Source: Paracoccus shandongensis (GTDB taxonomy: Bacteria; Pseudomonadota; Alphaproteobacteria; Rhodobacterales; Rhodobacteraceae). Taken from it: DNA of 64,000 bases. Both the position numbers and the translations under genes were made by a program. The notes under the pieces were generated by a model that worked only from the letters and a program-made list of their open reading frames with translations, ran no database searches and had not been told where the DNA came from. Location of the stretch: the NCBI RefSeq assembly GCF_017315735.1, contig NZ_JAFLRK010000001.1:62001-126000 (forward strand). The letters are read 5' to 3'. Position 1 is the stretch's first letter. The number at the start of each line of letters is the position of its first letter. Below are positions 32,532 to 41,069 of the stretch, piece by piece.

Positions 32532-33586
32532 CGCCGCGCGCGCCCGCGCAGGATCAGCCAGAAGAACACCGGCAGGCCGATCAAGGACGTGACAAGCCCC
32601 ACCGGAAGAAGCACCCCGGGCACCACCATCTTGGACAGGGTGGAGGCCAGCGACATGACCAGCGCGCCGGTCAGGATGCTGGCGGGCAGGAAGAAGCGGT
32701 GATCCTCGCCCACCAGCATCCGGGCGATATGGGGGCCGGCCAGGCCCACAAAGCCGATCACGCCCACCAGCGACACGGCGGTCGCGGCCAACAGGCTGAC
32801 CCGCAGCAGCGTCCAGCGGCGCAGCGCATCCACATCGACGCCGAAGCTGCGGGCCTGGTCCTCGCCCATGCGCAGGGCGGTCAGTTGCCAGGCCGCGCGC
32901 AGGGAAAACGGCATGCAGGCGGCCAGCACCAGGGCCAGCGCCGCCACCCCCTGCCAACTGGCCGCCGAAAGGCTGCCCATGGTCCAGAACACCAGTTGTT
33001 GCAGCGCATCGGCCGAGGCCACGAATTGCAGCACCGACAGGAAGGCCGCCGCCGAGAAGTTCAGCGCGATCCCGAACAGGATCAGCACCTCGGGTCCGCC
33101 GCCGCGCAGCCGCCCCAGCAGTTGCAGCAGCGCCAGCGCGCCAAGCGCGAACAGGAAGGCATTGGCGGAAATGGACCATTGTGCGGGCAGCATGGGCAGC
33201 GTCAGGCCCAGGACGATGGCCGTTGCCGCGCCAAGGGCCGCCGATGCCGACACGCCCAGCGTAAAGGGTTCGGCCAGGGGGTTTTCCAGCACCGTCTGCA
33301 TCTCGGCCCCGGACAGCGCCAGCGCCGCGCCGACCAGCAGGGCCAGGGCCGCGACGGGCAGGCGGACCTGCCAGACGATGACCTGGGTCGCGCGTTCGAC
33401 CTCGGCCCCCGTCAGGGCGCGCAGGGTTTCGGACAGCGGCAGCCCGGAAGGCCCGGTCATCAGATCCAGCACGATCCCAAGCACCGCCATCGCCGCCATG
33501 ACCGCCACCAGAACCGCGCGGCGGCGGTTCTGCTGATGATAACGGTGCAGCAGCACGCCGCCTATTGCCGGTTGTCGATCCACCAC
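32528..33586 (-). CDS. FecCD-family siderophore ABC permease
   Basis: A 352-residue inner-membrane protein with about nine to ten hydrophobic helices. Family motifs are RLPVAALALLVGAALALSGAEMQTVLENPLA-type start (RLPVAALALL; GAEMQTVLENPLAEP) and GFVGLAGPHIARMLVG followed by HRFFLPAS. Only one permease gene is present, so it probably works as a homodimer, unlike the FepD/FepG pair. Its start overlaps the 3' end of the binding-protein gene by 25 bases; a start further in cannot be excluded. Confidence 0.9.
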   Translation of the reverse strand: MVDRQPAIGGVLLHRYHQQNRRRAVLVAVMAAMAVLGIVLDLMTGPSGLPLSETLRALTGAEVERATQVIVWQVRLPVAALALLVGAALALSGAEMQTVLENPLAEPFTLGVSASAALGAATAIVLGLTLPMLPAQWSISANAFLFALGALALLQLLGRLRGGGPEVLILFGIALNFSAAAFLSVLQFVASADALQQLVFWTMGSLSAASWQGVAALALVLAACMPFSLRAAWQLTALRMGEDQARSFGVDVDALRRWTLLRVSLLAATAVSLVGVIGFVGLAGPHIARMLVGEDHRFFLPASILTGALVMSLASTLSKMVVPGVLLPVGLVTSLIGLPVFFWLILRGRARR

Positions 33587-34653
33587 GTTCCGTCCACAGC
33601 CACCGAGGAAAAGCGGGCCTCGATCTCGGCCAAAGTGGCGGCGGGGTCAAGGTCCGCGAACAGGTCCGGGTGGAAGGTCTTGGCCAGGTATTCGATCAGC
33701 GCGATATGGACGGGCGAGTCGTTGAACAGGTGCCACACCCCCGCCGCATGGCCATTTTGCACCGCCGACAGCGCATTGAACCCCGGCGCCCCGGTCAGGG
33801 CGTCGAAGCTGTCGCGGGCCTGATCCACGTCCACGCCCGACCCCAGCACCAGCCCGCCCCGCGCCGCCATATGCGTGCCGCCGGTGGCGATATAGAAGTC
33901 CGGGTCCGCGCCGATCAGGTATTCCAGGCTGACATTGCCCTGCACGCCCGCTGCCACCTCGGCCGCCAGGTTCCGCCCGCCCGCCGTGGTGATGAAGTCG
34001 TGGAACACCCCCTGCCCCACGGTCGAACAGCAATCTCGCGCCGCCGCATGGACATGGAAGAACACGCCCGGCCGGGGCGCGTCGCTGGCGGCCAGACGGT
34101 CGCGCACGCGGTCCAGCCGTTCCTGGTAGAATTGCGCGAATTCCTCGGCCCGATCCTCGGCCCCTGTCAGCTTGCCCAGGATCCGCAGGCTGGGGATCGC
34201 GTTTTCCTGGGGGTGGGAAAAGAAATCGACATAGGCGACCGGAATGCCCGCCGCCTCGATCTGGTCGCGGGCGCGCTGCATGGCGGGGTCGCTGGCGTCC
34301 ATCAGCGACATGACCAGCAGGTCGGGCTTCAACGCGATCACGCTTTCGGCGGAAATGCTGCGCGCGCCCCCGCCCACGGTCTGGATGGCGTCGATGGCCG
34401 GGAATTTCGCCCGCCAGGCGGCCAGCGTCGGTTCGTCCAAGGCACGCTCCAGCCGCCAGCCCGCCACCAGCGAGACGGGATCGTCATGGATCAGGCCCAG
34501 GACGGACAGGTGCCGCCCCTCTCCCAGGACGATGCGGTCGGCGGGTTCGGGGATCGTGACGGGCCTGTCCAGGATGTCGGTCACGGTGATCTCGGCAAAT
34601 GCCGGAAAGCCCAGGCAGGCGCAGGCCAGGAAGGCAAGGCTTTGAAGACGCAT
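33562..34653 (-). CDS. Siderophore-type periplasmic substrate-binding protein
   Basis: A 363-residue cluster A-III binding protein with a signal peptide (FLACACLGFPAFAE). It has the two-lobe plan joined by a long helix and family cues such as DILDRPVTIPEPADRIV, VIALKPDLLVMSL and NGHAAGVWHLFND. A pair of cysteines (ARDCCSTVG) is unusual for this family. The ATG at 34653 follows AAGGGAAAG. It is the second gene of the yncE-led operon. Confidence 0.88.
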   Translation of the reverse strand: MRLQSLAFLACACLGFPAFAEITVTDILDRPVTIPEPADRIVLGEGRHLSVLGLIHDDPVSLVAGWRLERALDEPTLAAWRAKFPAIDAIQTVGGGARSISAESVIALKPDLLVMSLMDASDPAMQRARDQIEAAGIPVAYVDFFSHPQENAIPSLRILGKLTGAEDRAEEFAQFYQERLDRVRDRLAASDAPRPGVFFHVHAAARDCCSTVGQGVFHDFITTAGGRNLAAEVAAGVQGNVSLEYLIGADPDFYIATGGTHMAARGGLVLGSGVDVDQARDSFDALTGAPGFNALSAVQNGHAAGVWHLFNDSPVHIALIEYLAKTFHPDLFADLDPAATLAEIEARFSSVAVDGTWWIDNRQ

Positions 34654-34672
34654 GGGCTTTCCCTTCATCGGA

Positions 34673-36070
34673 TCAGTTGGCGTGGATGCGCCAGACGCGG
34701 TCGCCGGCCTCGTCATTCTCGCCGCGCGACTTGTTGACGGCATAGACATTGCCCTTGCCGTCCGCGCGCAATTGGTTGGGAAAGCTGCCCGCGTCCAGGT
34801 TCGCGACGATCTGTCCTTCGGTATCGACCACCGTGATCGTGCCGGATCCGCGGTTGGCGACAAAGGCATGGCGGCTGACCGGATCGAAGGTGACGTTCAG
34901 CGGGCCTGCGCCGACCTCCACATCATGCAGCACCTCGCCCGTGTCGGCGTTCAGGATCAGCAGGTTGTCGGTCTGCTGCGCGGTCACGAACAGCAGCCCG
35001 TCCTGCGCGTCATAGGCCGCGCCTGCGGTGCCCTTGGCGCCCTCGATCTCGAACACCTTGGCTTCGCCGGTGTTCAGGTCGATGACGGCGGCTTCCGGCG
35101 TGTTCAGGCTGGCCGTGACCAGCGTGCCCGCCTTGGCGTCCAGGTCCAGCGCCATGGTGCCGAACTCCTCTCCCCGGATATTGGAGGGAACCGTGATCGG
35201 GTCCAACTGCTCCAGCGTCCTGGTGTCGAAGACCAGGATCTCGGGGGCCGTGCTGGTGCTGACATAGGCGCGGCCGCGATCCCCGTCGATCACCACGTCG
35301 CGCGGATGGGGGGCGGTGTTCGGCGCGAACTGCTTGACCAGCGACAGGTCGTCCTGCTTGTAGACCGCGACGGTGTCCTGGCGCGTGTTCGTCACCCAGA
35401 CGGTGCCGTTCGCATCGTCCACCGCCACGCCGTAAACCGCAAACACCCCGCCGTCGCCTTCCCCACGGGCAGGCGCGGGTTGGGGCGTGGCCGAGGCGAT
35501 GGTTTCCAGCGTCTCCGGGTTCACCTTGACCAGCGCCGATTGCCTGACCGGCGGGCGCCCCACGGCCGAGGTCACGAACAGCGCGTCCGATTTGGGGCTG
35601 TAGGCCACCTGATACAGCCCGCGCGTCACCGGCTGGCTGAGGATGGTGAACTTGTCCTGCCCCGAAACCGGGATTTCGGGCGAGACCTTCAGGTCCACCA
35701 CGGTCGCGGCGGCGGGGTTTTCGCCGATCACGACAATGGGGTGCAGGCCGGTCGCGGCCCCGGCATCCACTGTCACGTCCGTGCTGAAGGTGCCGTCTTG
35801 CGCGACGGTCAGCGGACTGTCCGCGTTCAGGACGGTGGTGCCACGCATCAGGGTGATCTGCTGGCCTGGGGTCAGATCCTCGCCCGAAATGGTGACGGTG
35901 GTTCCGGCATGGATGGGCGCGCGGTTCGGCGCCTCGGCGCTGACCGCGCCGACGAAACCGTCCGAGGTGGGCGTAAAGATGGTTTCGGCCAGCGTGGGGC
36001 TTGCCAGCGACAAGGCCAGAATCGAAGCGCCCAGCAAGGCGCGGGCATGGCGACGGATTGGGGTTGCCAT
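34673..36070 (-). CDS. YncE-like periplasmic beta-propeller protein with N-terminal Ig-like domain
   Basis: A 465-residue secreted protein: signal peptide to ASPTLAE (residue 29 or so), an Ig/IPT-like domain from about 45 to 120 (VTISGEDLTPGQQITLMRG), then a seven-bladed propeller with repeated VNxxTGExxxxIxVG-type strands (VYKQDDLSLVKQF, VFDTRTLEQLDPI, ILNADTGEVLHDVEVG). E. coli YncE is a propeller that rises on iron limitation. GGAGATC precedes the ATG at 36070. It leads the operon yncE-binding protein-permease-ATPase, divergent from the esterase gene, with an IRO-like box between. A role in siderophore handling is inferred from position only. Confidence 0.8.
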   Translation of the reverse strand: MATPIRRHARALLGASILALSLASPTLAETIFTPTSDGFVGAVSAEAPNRAPIHAGTTVTISGEDLTPGQQITLMRGTTVLNADSPLTVAQDGTFSTDVTVDAGAATGLHPIVVIGENPAAATVVDLKVSPEIPVSGQDKFTILSQPVTRGLYQVAYSPKSDALFVTSAVGRPPVRQSALVKVNPETLETIASATPQPAPARGEGDGGVFAVYGVAVDDANGTVWVTNTRQDTVAVYKQDDLSLVKQFAPNTAPHPRDVVIDGDRGRAYVSTSTAPEILVFDTRTLEQLDPITVPSNIRGEEFGTMALDLDAKAGTLVTASLNTPEAAVIDLNTGEAKVFEIEGAKGTAGAAYDAQDGLLFVTAQQTDNLLILNADTGEVLHDVEVGAGPLNVTFDPVSRHAFVANRGSGTITVVDTEGQIVANLDAGSFPNQLRADGKGNVYAVNKSRGENDEAGDRVWRIHAN

Positions 36071-36152
36071 CGTGATCTCCTTGAAGAATGGATCGTTTTT
36101 CAGGCTTGTCCGACAGGCGGGCTGGCTTCGATCGCGTGCAGCAGTATATTTC

Positions 36153-36167
36153 TGACCAAGTTTGTCA
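36153..36167. promoter_or_regulatory. IRO-box-like iron operator (TGA-N9-TCA), yncE / esterase divergent region
   Basis: TGA-CCAAGTTTG-TCA matches the TGA-N9-TCA core of the RirA iron-responsive box known from rhizobia. It lies between the divergent yncE-led operon and the esterase gene. Confidence 0.55.
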
Positions 36168-36206
36168 ACCATGGCAGGCAGAGAAAACGGCGAAGGATCG
36201 GGAAGG

Positions 36207-37043
36207 ATGCGGAACACGGGACAGGCAGGGCCGGACCATGCGCGCAGGCAGGCAGAGCTGCGGATTTTCGACGGGGCGGTGGCGACGCATCACCTGTCGC
36301 AAATGGTTGTGGACACCGGGCCGGGCCACCGGCTGTTCCTGGCCGTGCCGCGCGGCACGCCGCCCCGGACGGGCTGGCCGATCCTGTATCTGCTGGACGG
36401 CAACGCGGCCTTCGATTTCCTGACGCCCGATCTGCTGGCCCTTGCGCCGGGTCTGATGCTGGCGGGCGTGGGCTATGACACCGACCGCCAGTTCGCGCGC
36501 GAACAGCGCACGCTGGACTTTACCGCGCCGGACGGCCCCGGTGACGGCATCCGCCCCGACCCCGTCCATCCGGGCCGCATGGCGGGGGGCGCGGCGCTGT
36601 TCCTGGACCGGCTGACCGGCCCGCTGCGGCAGGCGGCCGAGGCTGCCGCCCCCGTTGATCCCGCGCGGCGGACCCTGTGGGGCCATTCCTTCGGCGGGCT
36701 GTTCACGCTTTACGCGCTGCTGACGCGGCCCGGTGCCTTCGCGCGCTACGCCGCGATCAGCCCCTCGATCTGGTGGGACGAGGGCCTGATCCGCCGCGTG
36801 GCGGACCGGGCGGGGCGGATGGCCGCGCCCCCGCCCCTGCTGGCCGCCCTGGGCGACCGCGAAAAGCGGTCTGGCAGCGACGGCCCGCCGCCCGATGGCC
36901 CGGCGCCCGCGACGATGCAATTCCTGGCCGACCTGCGCGACCGGAACAGGCTGTCACCGCAGATCCATGTCCTGCCCGGGCTGGTTCACATCGAAACCAT
37001 CGCCGGATCCCTGCCGCTGGCGCTGCCCTTTGCCGCCGCCTGA
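36207..37043 (+). CDS. Siderophore esterase-like alpha/beta hydrolase (IroE/Fes/BesA type)
   Basis: A 278-residue serine hydrolase of the esterase-D/IroE group. The nucleophile elbow is GHSFGG with Ser161; LLDGNAAFDF and GVGYDTD near residues 63-93 and the late HIETIAG His complete the picture. IroE-type enzymes open the tri-serine lactone of enterobactin to free iron or make linear forms. No clear signal peptide, so it is probably cytoplasmic. The ATG at 36207 has AAGGA at the right distance; earlier starts would overlap the iron box. The 3' end overlaps the convergent entF gene by 58 bp. Confidence 0.78.
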   Translation: MRNTGQAGPDHARRQAELRIFDGAVATHHLSQMVVDTGPGHRLFLAVPRGTPPRTGWPILYLLDGNAAFDFLTPDLLALAPGLMLAGVGYDTDRQFAREQRTLDFTAPDGPGDGIRPDPVHPGRMAGGAALFLDRLTGPLRQAAEAAAPVDPARRTLWGHSFGGLFTLYALLTRPGAFARYAAISPSIWWDEGLIRRVADRAGRMAAPPPLLAALGDREKRSGSDGPPPDGPAPATMQFLADLRDRNRLSPQIHVLPGLVHIETIAGSLPLALPFAAA

Positions 37044-40000
37044 TCCATCCGCGCGGCCAGCATCGGCGCGATCAGGGCCGAGGCTTCGATCGAGGTCATG
37101 GCGGGATGCAGGAACGGCACCGACAGTTCCTCGATCCATGCGGCGTGGGGACGCCACATCGCGGCCCGCAGGTCGCGGTCCTGATGGTCCAGGCCCGCGC
37201 GGATATGGGTCAGCGTGCCGGTCCAGCGGCGGTGGTGATGGCCGCGCACCAGGCGGTTCGTGTCGGTGACAGCGCGGACCACGCCGTCCAGCACGGGTTC
37301 CGGCAGCGCGCCAAGCGCGGTATCGCCCGCGCGCAGGAAGGCCACCACCTTGGGCCGCGTGTCCAGATCCCGATGCGCGTCGGGGTCATGGCCCGCAATC
37401 GCCAGCAATGCCCGCAGGGCCGCGACGGGATCGGGTTCCGGCTCGTCGCGCCAGACATCGGCGGGATAGCTGTCCAGCGCCGCGACCAGCCCTGCCCGCC
37501 GCCCAAGCGCCGCCAGTTCGATGGCGGTGGCCTGCGCCAGGATGCCGCCGACAGACCAGCCCGCCAGATGCACCGGGCCGTCCGCAACTGCCGCGATGCG
37601 TGCCGCATAATCGCGCGCCAGGTCGTCAAGGCTGCCCGGCAAGGGAACGGTCAGGTCCAGGCCCGGATGCTGGATCCCCCAGACCCGCCGCGCGGGCGCG
37701 ATCAGCCGCGCGAGGTGGCGATAGCCCCATGCAATGCCGCCCGCCGGGTGGATCAGGAACAGCGGCGCGGCCGCCGGATCGCCGTCCGCCAGCAGGATCA
37801 GCGGGTTCAGCCCGTCGTCCTGACGCGCCGTCCCAAGCGCCGCCGCCAGATGCCCCAGCACCGGGTGTTCAAAGATCGTGCCCAGGCCGGGATCGCGGCC
37901 GGTTTCCTCCTCGATCCGCAGGATCAGGCGGACCGCGGACAGGGAATCGCCGCCGAGGGCGAAGAAATCGGCCTGGGTGCCGGGCACCTGCGGCAGGTGC
38001 AGAACCTCGGCATAAAGGCGCGCCAGCAGCCGTTCGGCATCCGTTTCCGCATCCCGCCCGGCGACCGAGACCTTTGGCGCGGGCAGTGCCTTACGGTCCA
38101 GCTTGCCGTTCGCAGTGACGGGCAGCGCGTCCAGCAAGACCTCGGCCCCGGGCAGCATATAGGCGGGCAAGGTGGCCGACAGATGCCGGGCCAGCAGGCC
38201 CTCGGCCCAGGCGTCGGAGGGCACCAGATAGGCGACCAGGCGGCGGTCGCCCGCGCGGTCCTCTCGCGCCAGGACCACGCATTCGCGGACGAGGCCGGAG
38301 GCCATGATGGCGGCCTCGATCTCGCCCAGTTCGATCCGCAGCCCGCGGATCTTCACCTGGTGGTCGGACCGGCCCAGATAGACCACCGCCCCGTCATGCC
38401 GCCTGCGTGCCAGATCGCCGGTGGCATAAAGCCGCGCGCCATCGGGTCCGATCACGAACCGCTGCGCCGTCAGGTCGTCGCGGCCCAGATAGCCGCGCGC
38501 AAGCTGCACGCCGCCCAGGTACAGGTGCCCCGCCAGCCCCGGCGGGACCGGGCGCATCCGGTCGTCCAGGACGTGCAGCGACGTGTTCCAGACCGGCCAG
38601 CCGATCGGCAGCGGGTTCGACGCATCGTCAGGCCCGGCAGGCCAGAAGCTGACATCCACGGCGGCCTCGGTCGGGCCATAAAGGTTGTGCAACTCGGCCC
38701 GGATGCGGCGGTGGAACCTGGCGCGCTGGTCGGCGGTCAGTTCCTCGCCCGAACAGAAGACGCGGCGCAGCGCGATTCCGTCGGATGCGGGCGCGGCCAG
38801 AAAGGCCGACAGCATCGAAGGCACGAAATGCAGCGTGGTGATGGCGTGGCGGCGGATCAGCGCGGCGATGGCCGACGGGTCGCGATGTGCGCCGGGCGGG
38901 GCCATGACCAGTTCAGCCCCGGCGATCATGGGCAGGAAGAACTCCCACACCGAGACATCGAAGGTCGCGGGCGTCTTTTGCAGGATGCGGTCGGATGCGT
39001 CGATGCCGTAATGGTCGCGCATCCACAACAGGCGGTTGACGATGGCGCGGTGGTCGATGACCACGCCCTTGGGTTCGCCGGTGGATCCCGAGGTGTAGAT
39101 GACATAGGCCATGTCCCCCGGCGCCGGTCCGGTGGGCGGGGTGCCTGTGGCAGGCCATTCGGTCAGCAGGGGCGCGTCGGACGGGAACAGGCCCGCCAGA
39201 TCGGGCTGCGTCACGACCGCCACGGGCTGCGCCATCGCCAGGATCCGCGCGATCCGTTCGGGCGGATGATCGGGATCCAGCGGCAGATAGGCCGCCCCGG
39301 CGCGCAGGATCGCCAGCAGGACTACGGGCAGATCCAGAGAGCGGTCCAGGGCCACGGCGACGATGCGGCCCGGTCCTGCGCCAAGCGTTGCCAGATGCGC
39401 CGACAAGGCCGCGCTGCGGCGGTTCAGGTCGGCAAAGCTGATCGTTGCATTGCCGAAGGTCACGGCGGGCGCGTCGGGGGTCGCGGCCATCTGCGCCTCG
39501 ATCAGCGCCACCAGCGTCGTGTCGGGGACCGGGTGGTCGGTCGCGTTGACGGCGGCGGCTGCGGCGATCTCGGCGCGGCTGGCGGTCGGCACCTGCGCCA
39601 GGGTCGCGGCGACCAGGGCTGCGGCGATGAAGTCCGGCAGGCGCGCGGCATGGCCGGCCACGTCCTGCGGGGAATAAAGGTTCGGGTTCGCGTCCACCTC
39701 GAACAGCAGGCCCGCTTGCGGATCGCCCCGGAAGGTCAGCGTCAGGTCGTCCACCGCCCCTGCGCCCAGGATATGCAGATCCACCTGCAAGCCCGCGAAG
39801 CGCGGCGCGCGGTCGAAGGGCTGGACGTTGACCAAGGGGCCATAGAGCCTGCGCGCGCCGCCGACCAGGCCCAGGTCGCGGCGCAACTGTTCGCTGCGGT
39901 AAAGGCCATGGCGGCGGGCCTGCGCCATGTCGCGCGCCAAGGCCGCCAGGCAGTCGGACACGGGCGCATCCTCGTCCAAGGCGATGCGCTGCGGCAGGAC

Positions 40001-40840
40001 GTTCATCGCCATGCAGGGCAGCCGCGCGATCCTGCGGCCCATGCGCGCCATGAAGGGCACGCCGATCACGGCGCAGCCCCCGGTCCAGCGGGCCAGATAG
40101 GCGCCCGCCAGCCCCGTCAGCACGTCGGGCCAGTTCAGGTCATGGGCGTCGGCAAAAGCGGCAAGCCGGGCCAGCAGGTTGCCATCCAGCCAGCGGCTTT
40201 CCCGCAGGAAATGACGCGCGCTGACGGCGGTGCCGATTGCGGGGCCTGTCACCTCGGGCAGATCCCGCAGCCAGTCGCGCCACCAGGCGGCGTCCGCCTC
40301 GCGCTTGTCGGAAGCGCGATAGGCCGCGTCCTCCTCATGCGCGCGGTCCAGCGGCGGGAATGGCAGGGGCGCGGGGCCGCCGGTCACGATGGCCGAGTAG
40401 TGCTCTCCGATCCGGTTGGTCAGCAGCACCATGCCATAGCCGTCGATGGCGAGGTGGTGGATGCGTTCGTAAACCAGCACCCGGTCGGGAAGGATGAAGA
40501 TCGTGAAGGCCGCCGCCGGGTCGCGCGCCAGGTCAAGCGCCCGGCCGCTGTCCGCGCGCATCATCGCCAGCGCCTCGGGCCCGGTCGCGTTGACAACGCT
40601 GGGCGTGATGGGCGCGGGGTCCAGCCATTGCTCCGGGCCGTGCGGACCCTGGCGGAAGCGCAGGCGCAGCGCCTCGGTTTCCGCCAGCGTCCGGGTCAGG
40701 GCCAAGCGCAGCGCGTCAGGATCGACCGGGCCGCGCAAGTCCAGATACTGCCCGGTGTTCAGGATCGGGTTGGCGGGGTCCAGCGCCTGCGCATACCACA
40801 GGCCTTCCTGCGCCTCGGTCAGGGGGCGCGTGTCAGGCAT
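36986..40840 (-). CDS. entF: Non-ribosomal peptide synthetase, EntF-like (C-A-T-TE), serine-specific
   Basis: A 1284-residue single-module NRPS. Condensation domain: residues 1-430, catalytic HHLAIDG at about 128-134. Adenylation domain: about 460-960, with YVIYTSGSTGEPKG, GELxxGG-like ARGYLGRDDLTAQRF and YATGDLARRR. The ten specificity positions read D-V-W-H-F-S-L-V-D-K, identical to EntF for L-serine. Carrier domain: LGGDSLSAV near 1005. Thioesterase: nucleophile GWSVGG near 1110. EntF joins dihydroxybenzoyl groups to serine and cyclises three units. ATG at 40840 overlaps the carrier-protein stop by 8 bases. Confidence 0.92.
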   Translation of the reverse strand: MPDTRPLTEAQEGLWYAQALDPANPILNTGQYLDLRGPVDPDALRLALTRTLAETEALRLRFRQGPHGPEQWLDPAPITPSVVNATGPEALAMMRADSGRALDLARDPAAAFTIFILPDRVLVYERIHHLAIDGYGMVLLTNRIGEHYSAIVTGGPAPLPFPPLDRAHEEDAAYRASDKREADAAWWRDWLRDLPEVTGPAIGTAVSARHFLRESRWLDGNLLARLAAFADAHDLNWPDVLTGLAGAYLARWTGGCAVIGVPFMARMGRRIARLPCMAMNVLPQRIALDEDAPVSDCLAALARDMAQARRHGLYRSEQLRRDLGLVGGARRLYGPLVNVQPFDRAPRFAGLQVDLHILGAGAVDDLTLTFRGDPQAGLLFEVDANPNLYSPQDVAGHAARLPDFIAAALVAATLAQVPTASRAEIAAAAAVNATDHPVPDTTLVALIEAQMAATPDAPAVTFGNATISFADLNRRSAALSAHLATLGAGPGRIVAVALDRSLDLPVVLLAILRAGAAYLPLDPDHPPERIARILAMAQPVAVVTQPDLAGLFPSDAPLLTEWPATGTPPTGPAPGDMAYVIYTSGSTGEPKGVVIDHRAIVNRLLWMRDHYGIDASDRILQKTPATFDVSVWEFFLPMIAGAELVMAPPGAHRDPSAIAALIRRHAITTLHFVPSMLSAFLAAPASDGIALRRVFCSGEELTADQRARFHRRIRAELHNLYGPTEAAVDVSFWPAGPDDASNPLPIGWPVWNTSLHVLDDRMRPVPPGLAGHLYLGGVQLARGYLGRDDLTAQRFVIGPDGARLYATGDLARRRHDGAVVYLGRSDHQVKIRGLRIELGEIEAAIMASGLVRECVVLAREDRAGDRRLVAYLVPSDAWAEGLLARHLSATLPAYMLPGAEVLLDALPVTANGKLDRKALPAPKVSVAGRDAETDAERLLARLYAEVLHLPQVPGTQADFFALGGDSLSAVRLILRIEEETGRDPGLGTIFEHPVLGHLAAALGTARQDDGLNPLILLADGDPAAAPLFLIHPAGGIAWGYRHLARLIAPARRVWGIQHPGLDLTVPLPGSLDDLARDYAARIAAVADGPVHLAGWSVGGILAQATAIELAALGRRAGLVAALDSYPADVWRDEPEPDPVAALRALLAIAGHDPDAHRDLDTRPKVVAFLRAGDTALGALPEPVLDGVVRAVTDTNRLVRGHHHRRWTGTLTHIRAGLDHQDRDLRAAMWRPHAAWIEELSVPFLHPAMTSIEASALIAPMLAARMDQAAAKGSASGRDPAMVSM

Positions 40841-41069
40841 CGGCGTCGGGGGCGACGATATGGGTCCACCAGTCGCCCAGCGTTTCATATTCGGCAAACA
40901 GGCTGAAATTGGCGGTCAGCCCGGCTTCCTCCCACGCCAGGACCAAGCGCATCAGGCGCAGGGAATCAAGGCCCAGGTCGCCCAGGTGGTCGTCGTCGCG
41001 GATGTCCGACGGGTCCATGTGGATCGCGCGGGCAACATCGGCGCGCATCCGGTCCAGCGTCAGGGTCAT
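40833..41069 (-). CDS. Free-standing aryl carrier protein (EntB C-terminal domain-like)
   Basis: A 78-residue carrier protein with the phosphopantetheine site LGLDSLRLM (Ser36) and a C-terminal helix ending LGDWWTHIV that matches the end of the EntB aryl carrier domain (DAWWKLL). In E. coli this domain is fused to an isochorismatase; here that enzyme part is absent. It would hold the aryl group from EntE for condensation by EntF. It overlaps entE upstream by 4 bases and entF downstream by 8. Confidence 0.88.
   Translation of the reverse strand: MTLTLDRMRADVARAIHMDPSDIRDDDHLGDLGLDSLRLMRLVLAWEEAGLTANFSLFAEYETLGDWWTHIVAPDADA

Noticed and set aside
27861..32702. A 1613-codon open frame on the plus strand across the GMC, receptor and ABC genes
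   Set aside because: It is the mirror of well-supported minus-strand genes; its sequence is rich in Gly, Ala, Arg, Asp and Gln with no domain signature, as expected from high-GC antisense frames.
36677..40906. A 1409-codon plus-strand open frame opposite entF
   Set aside because: entF shows all NRPS motifs with an exact specificity code; the opposite frame has none.
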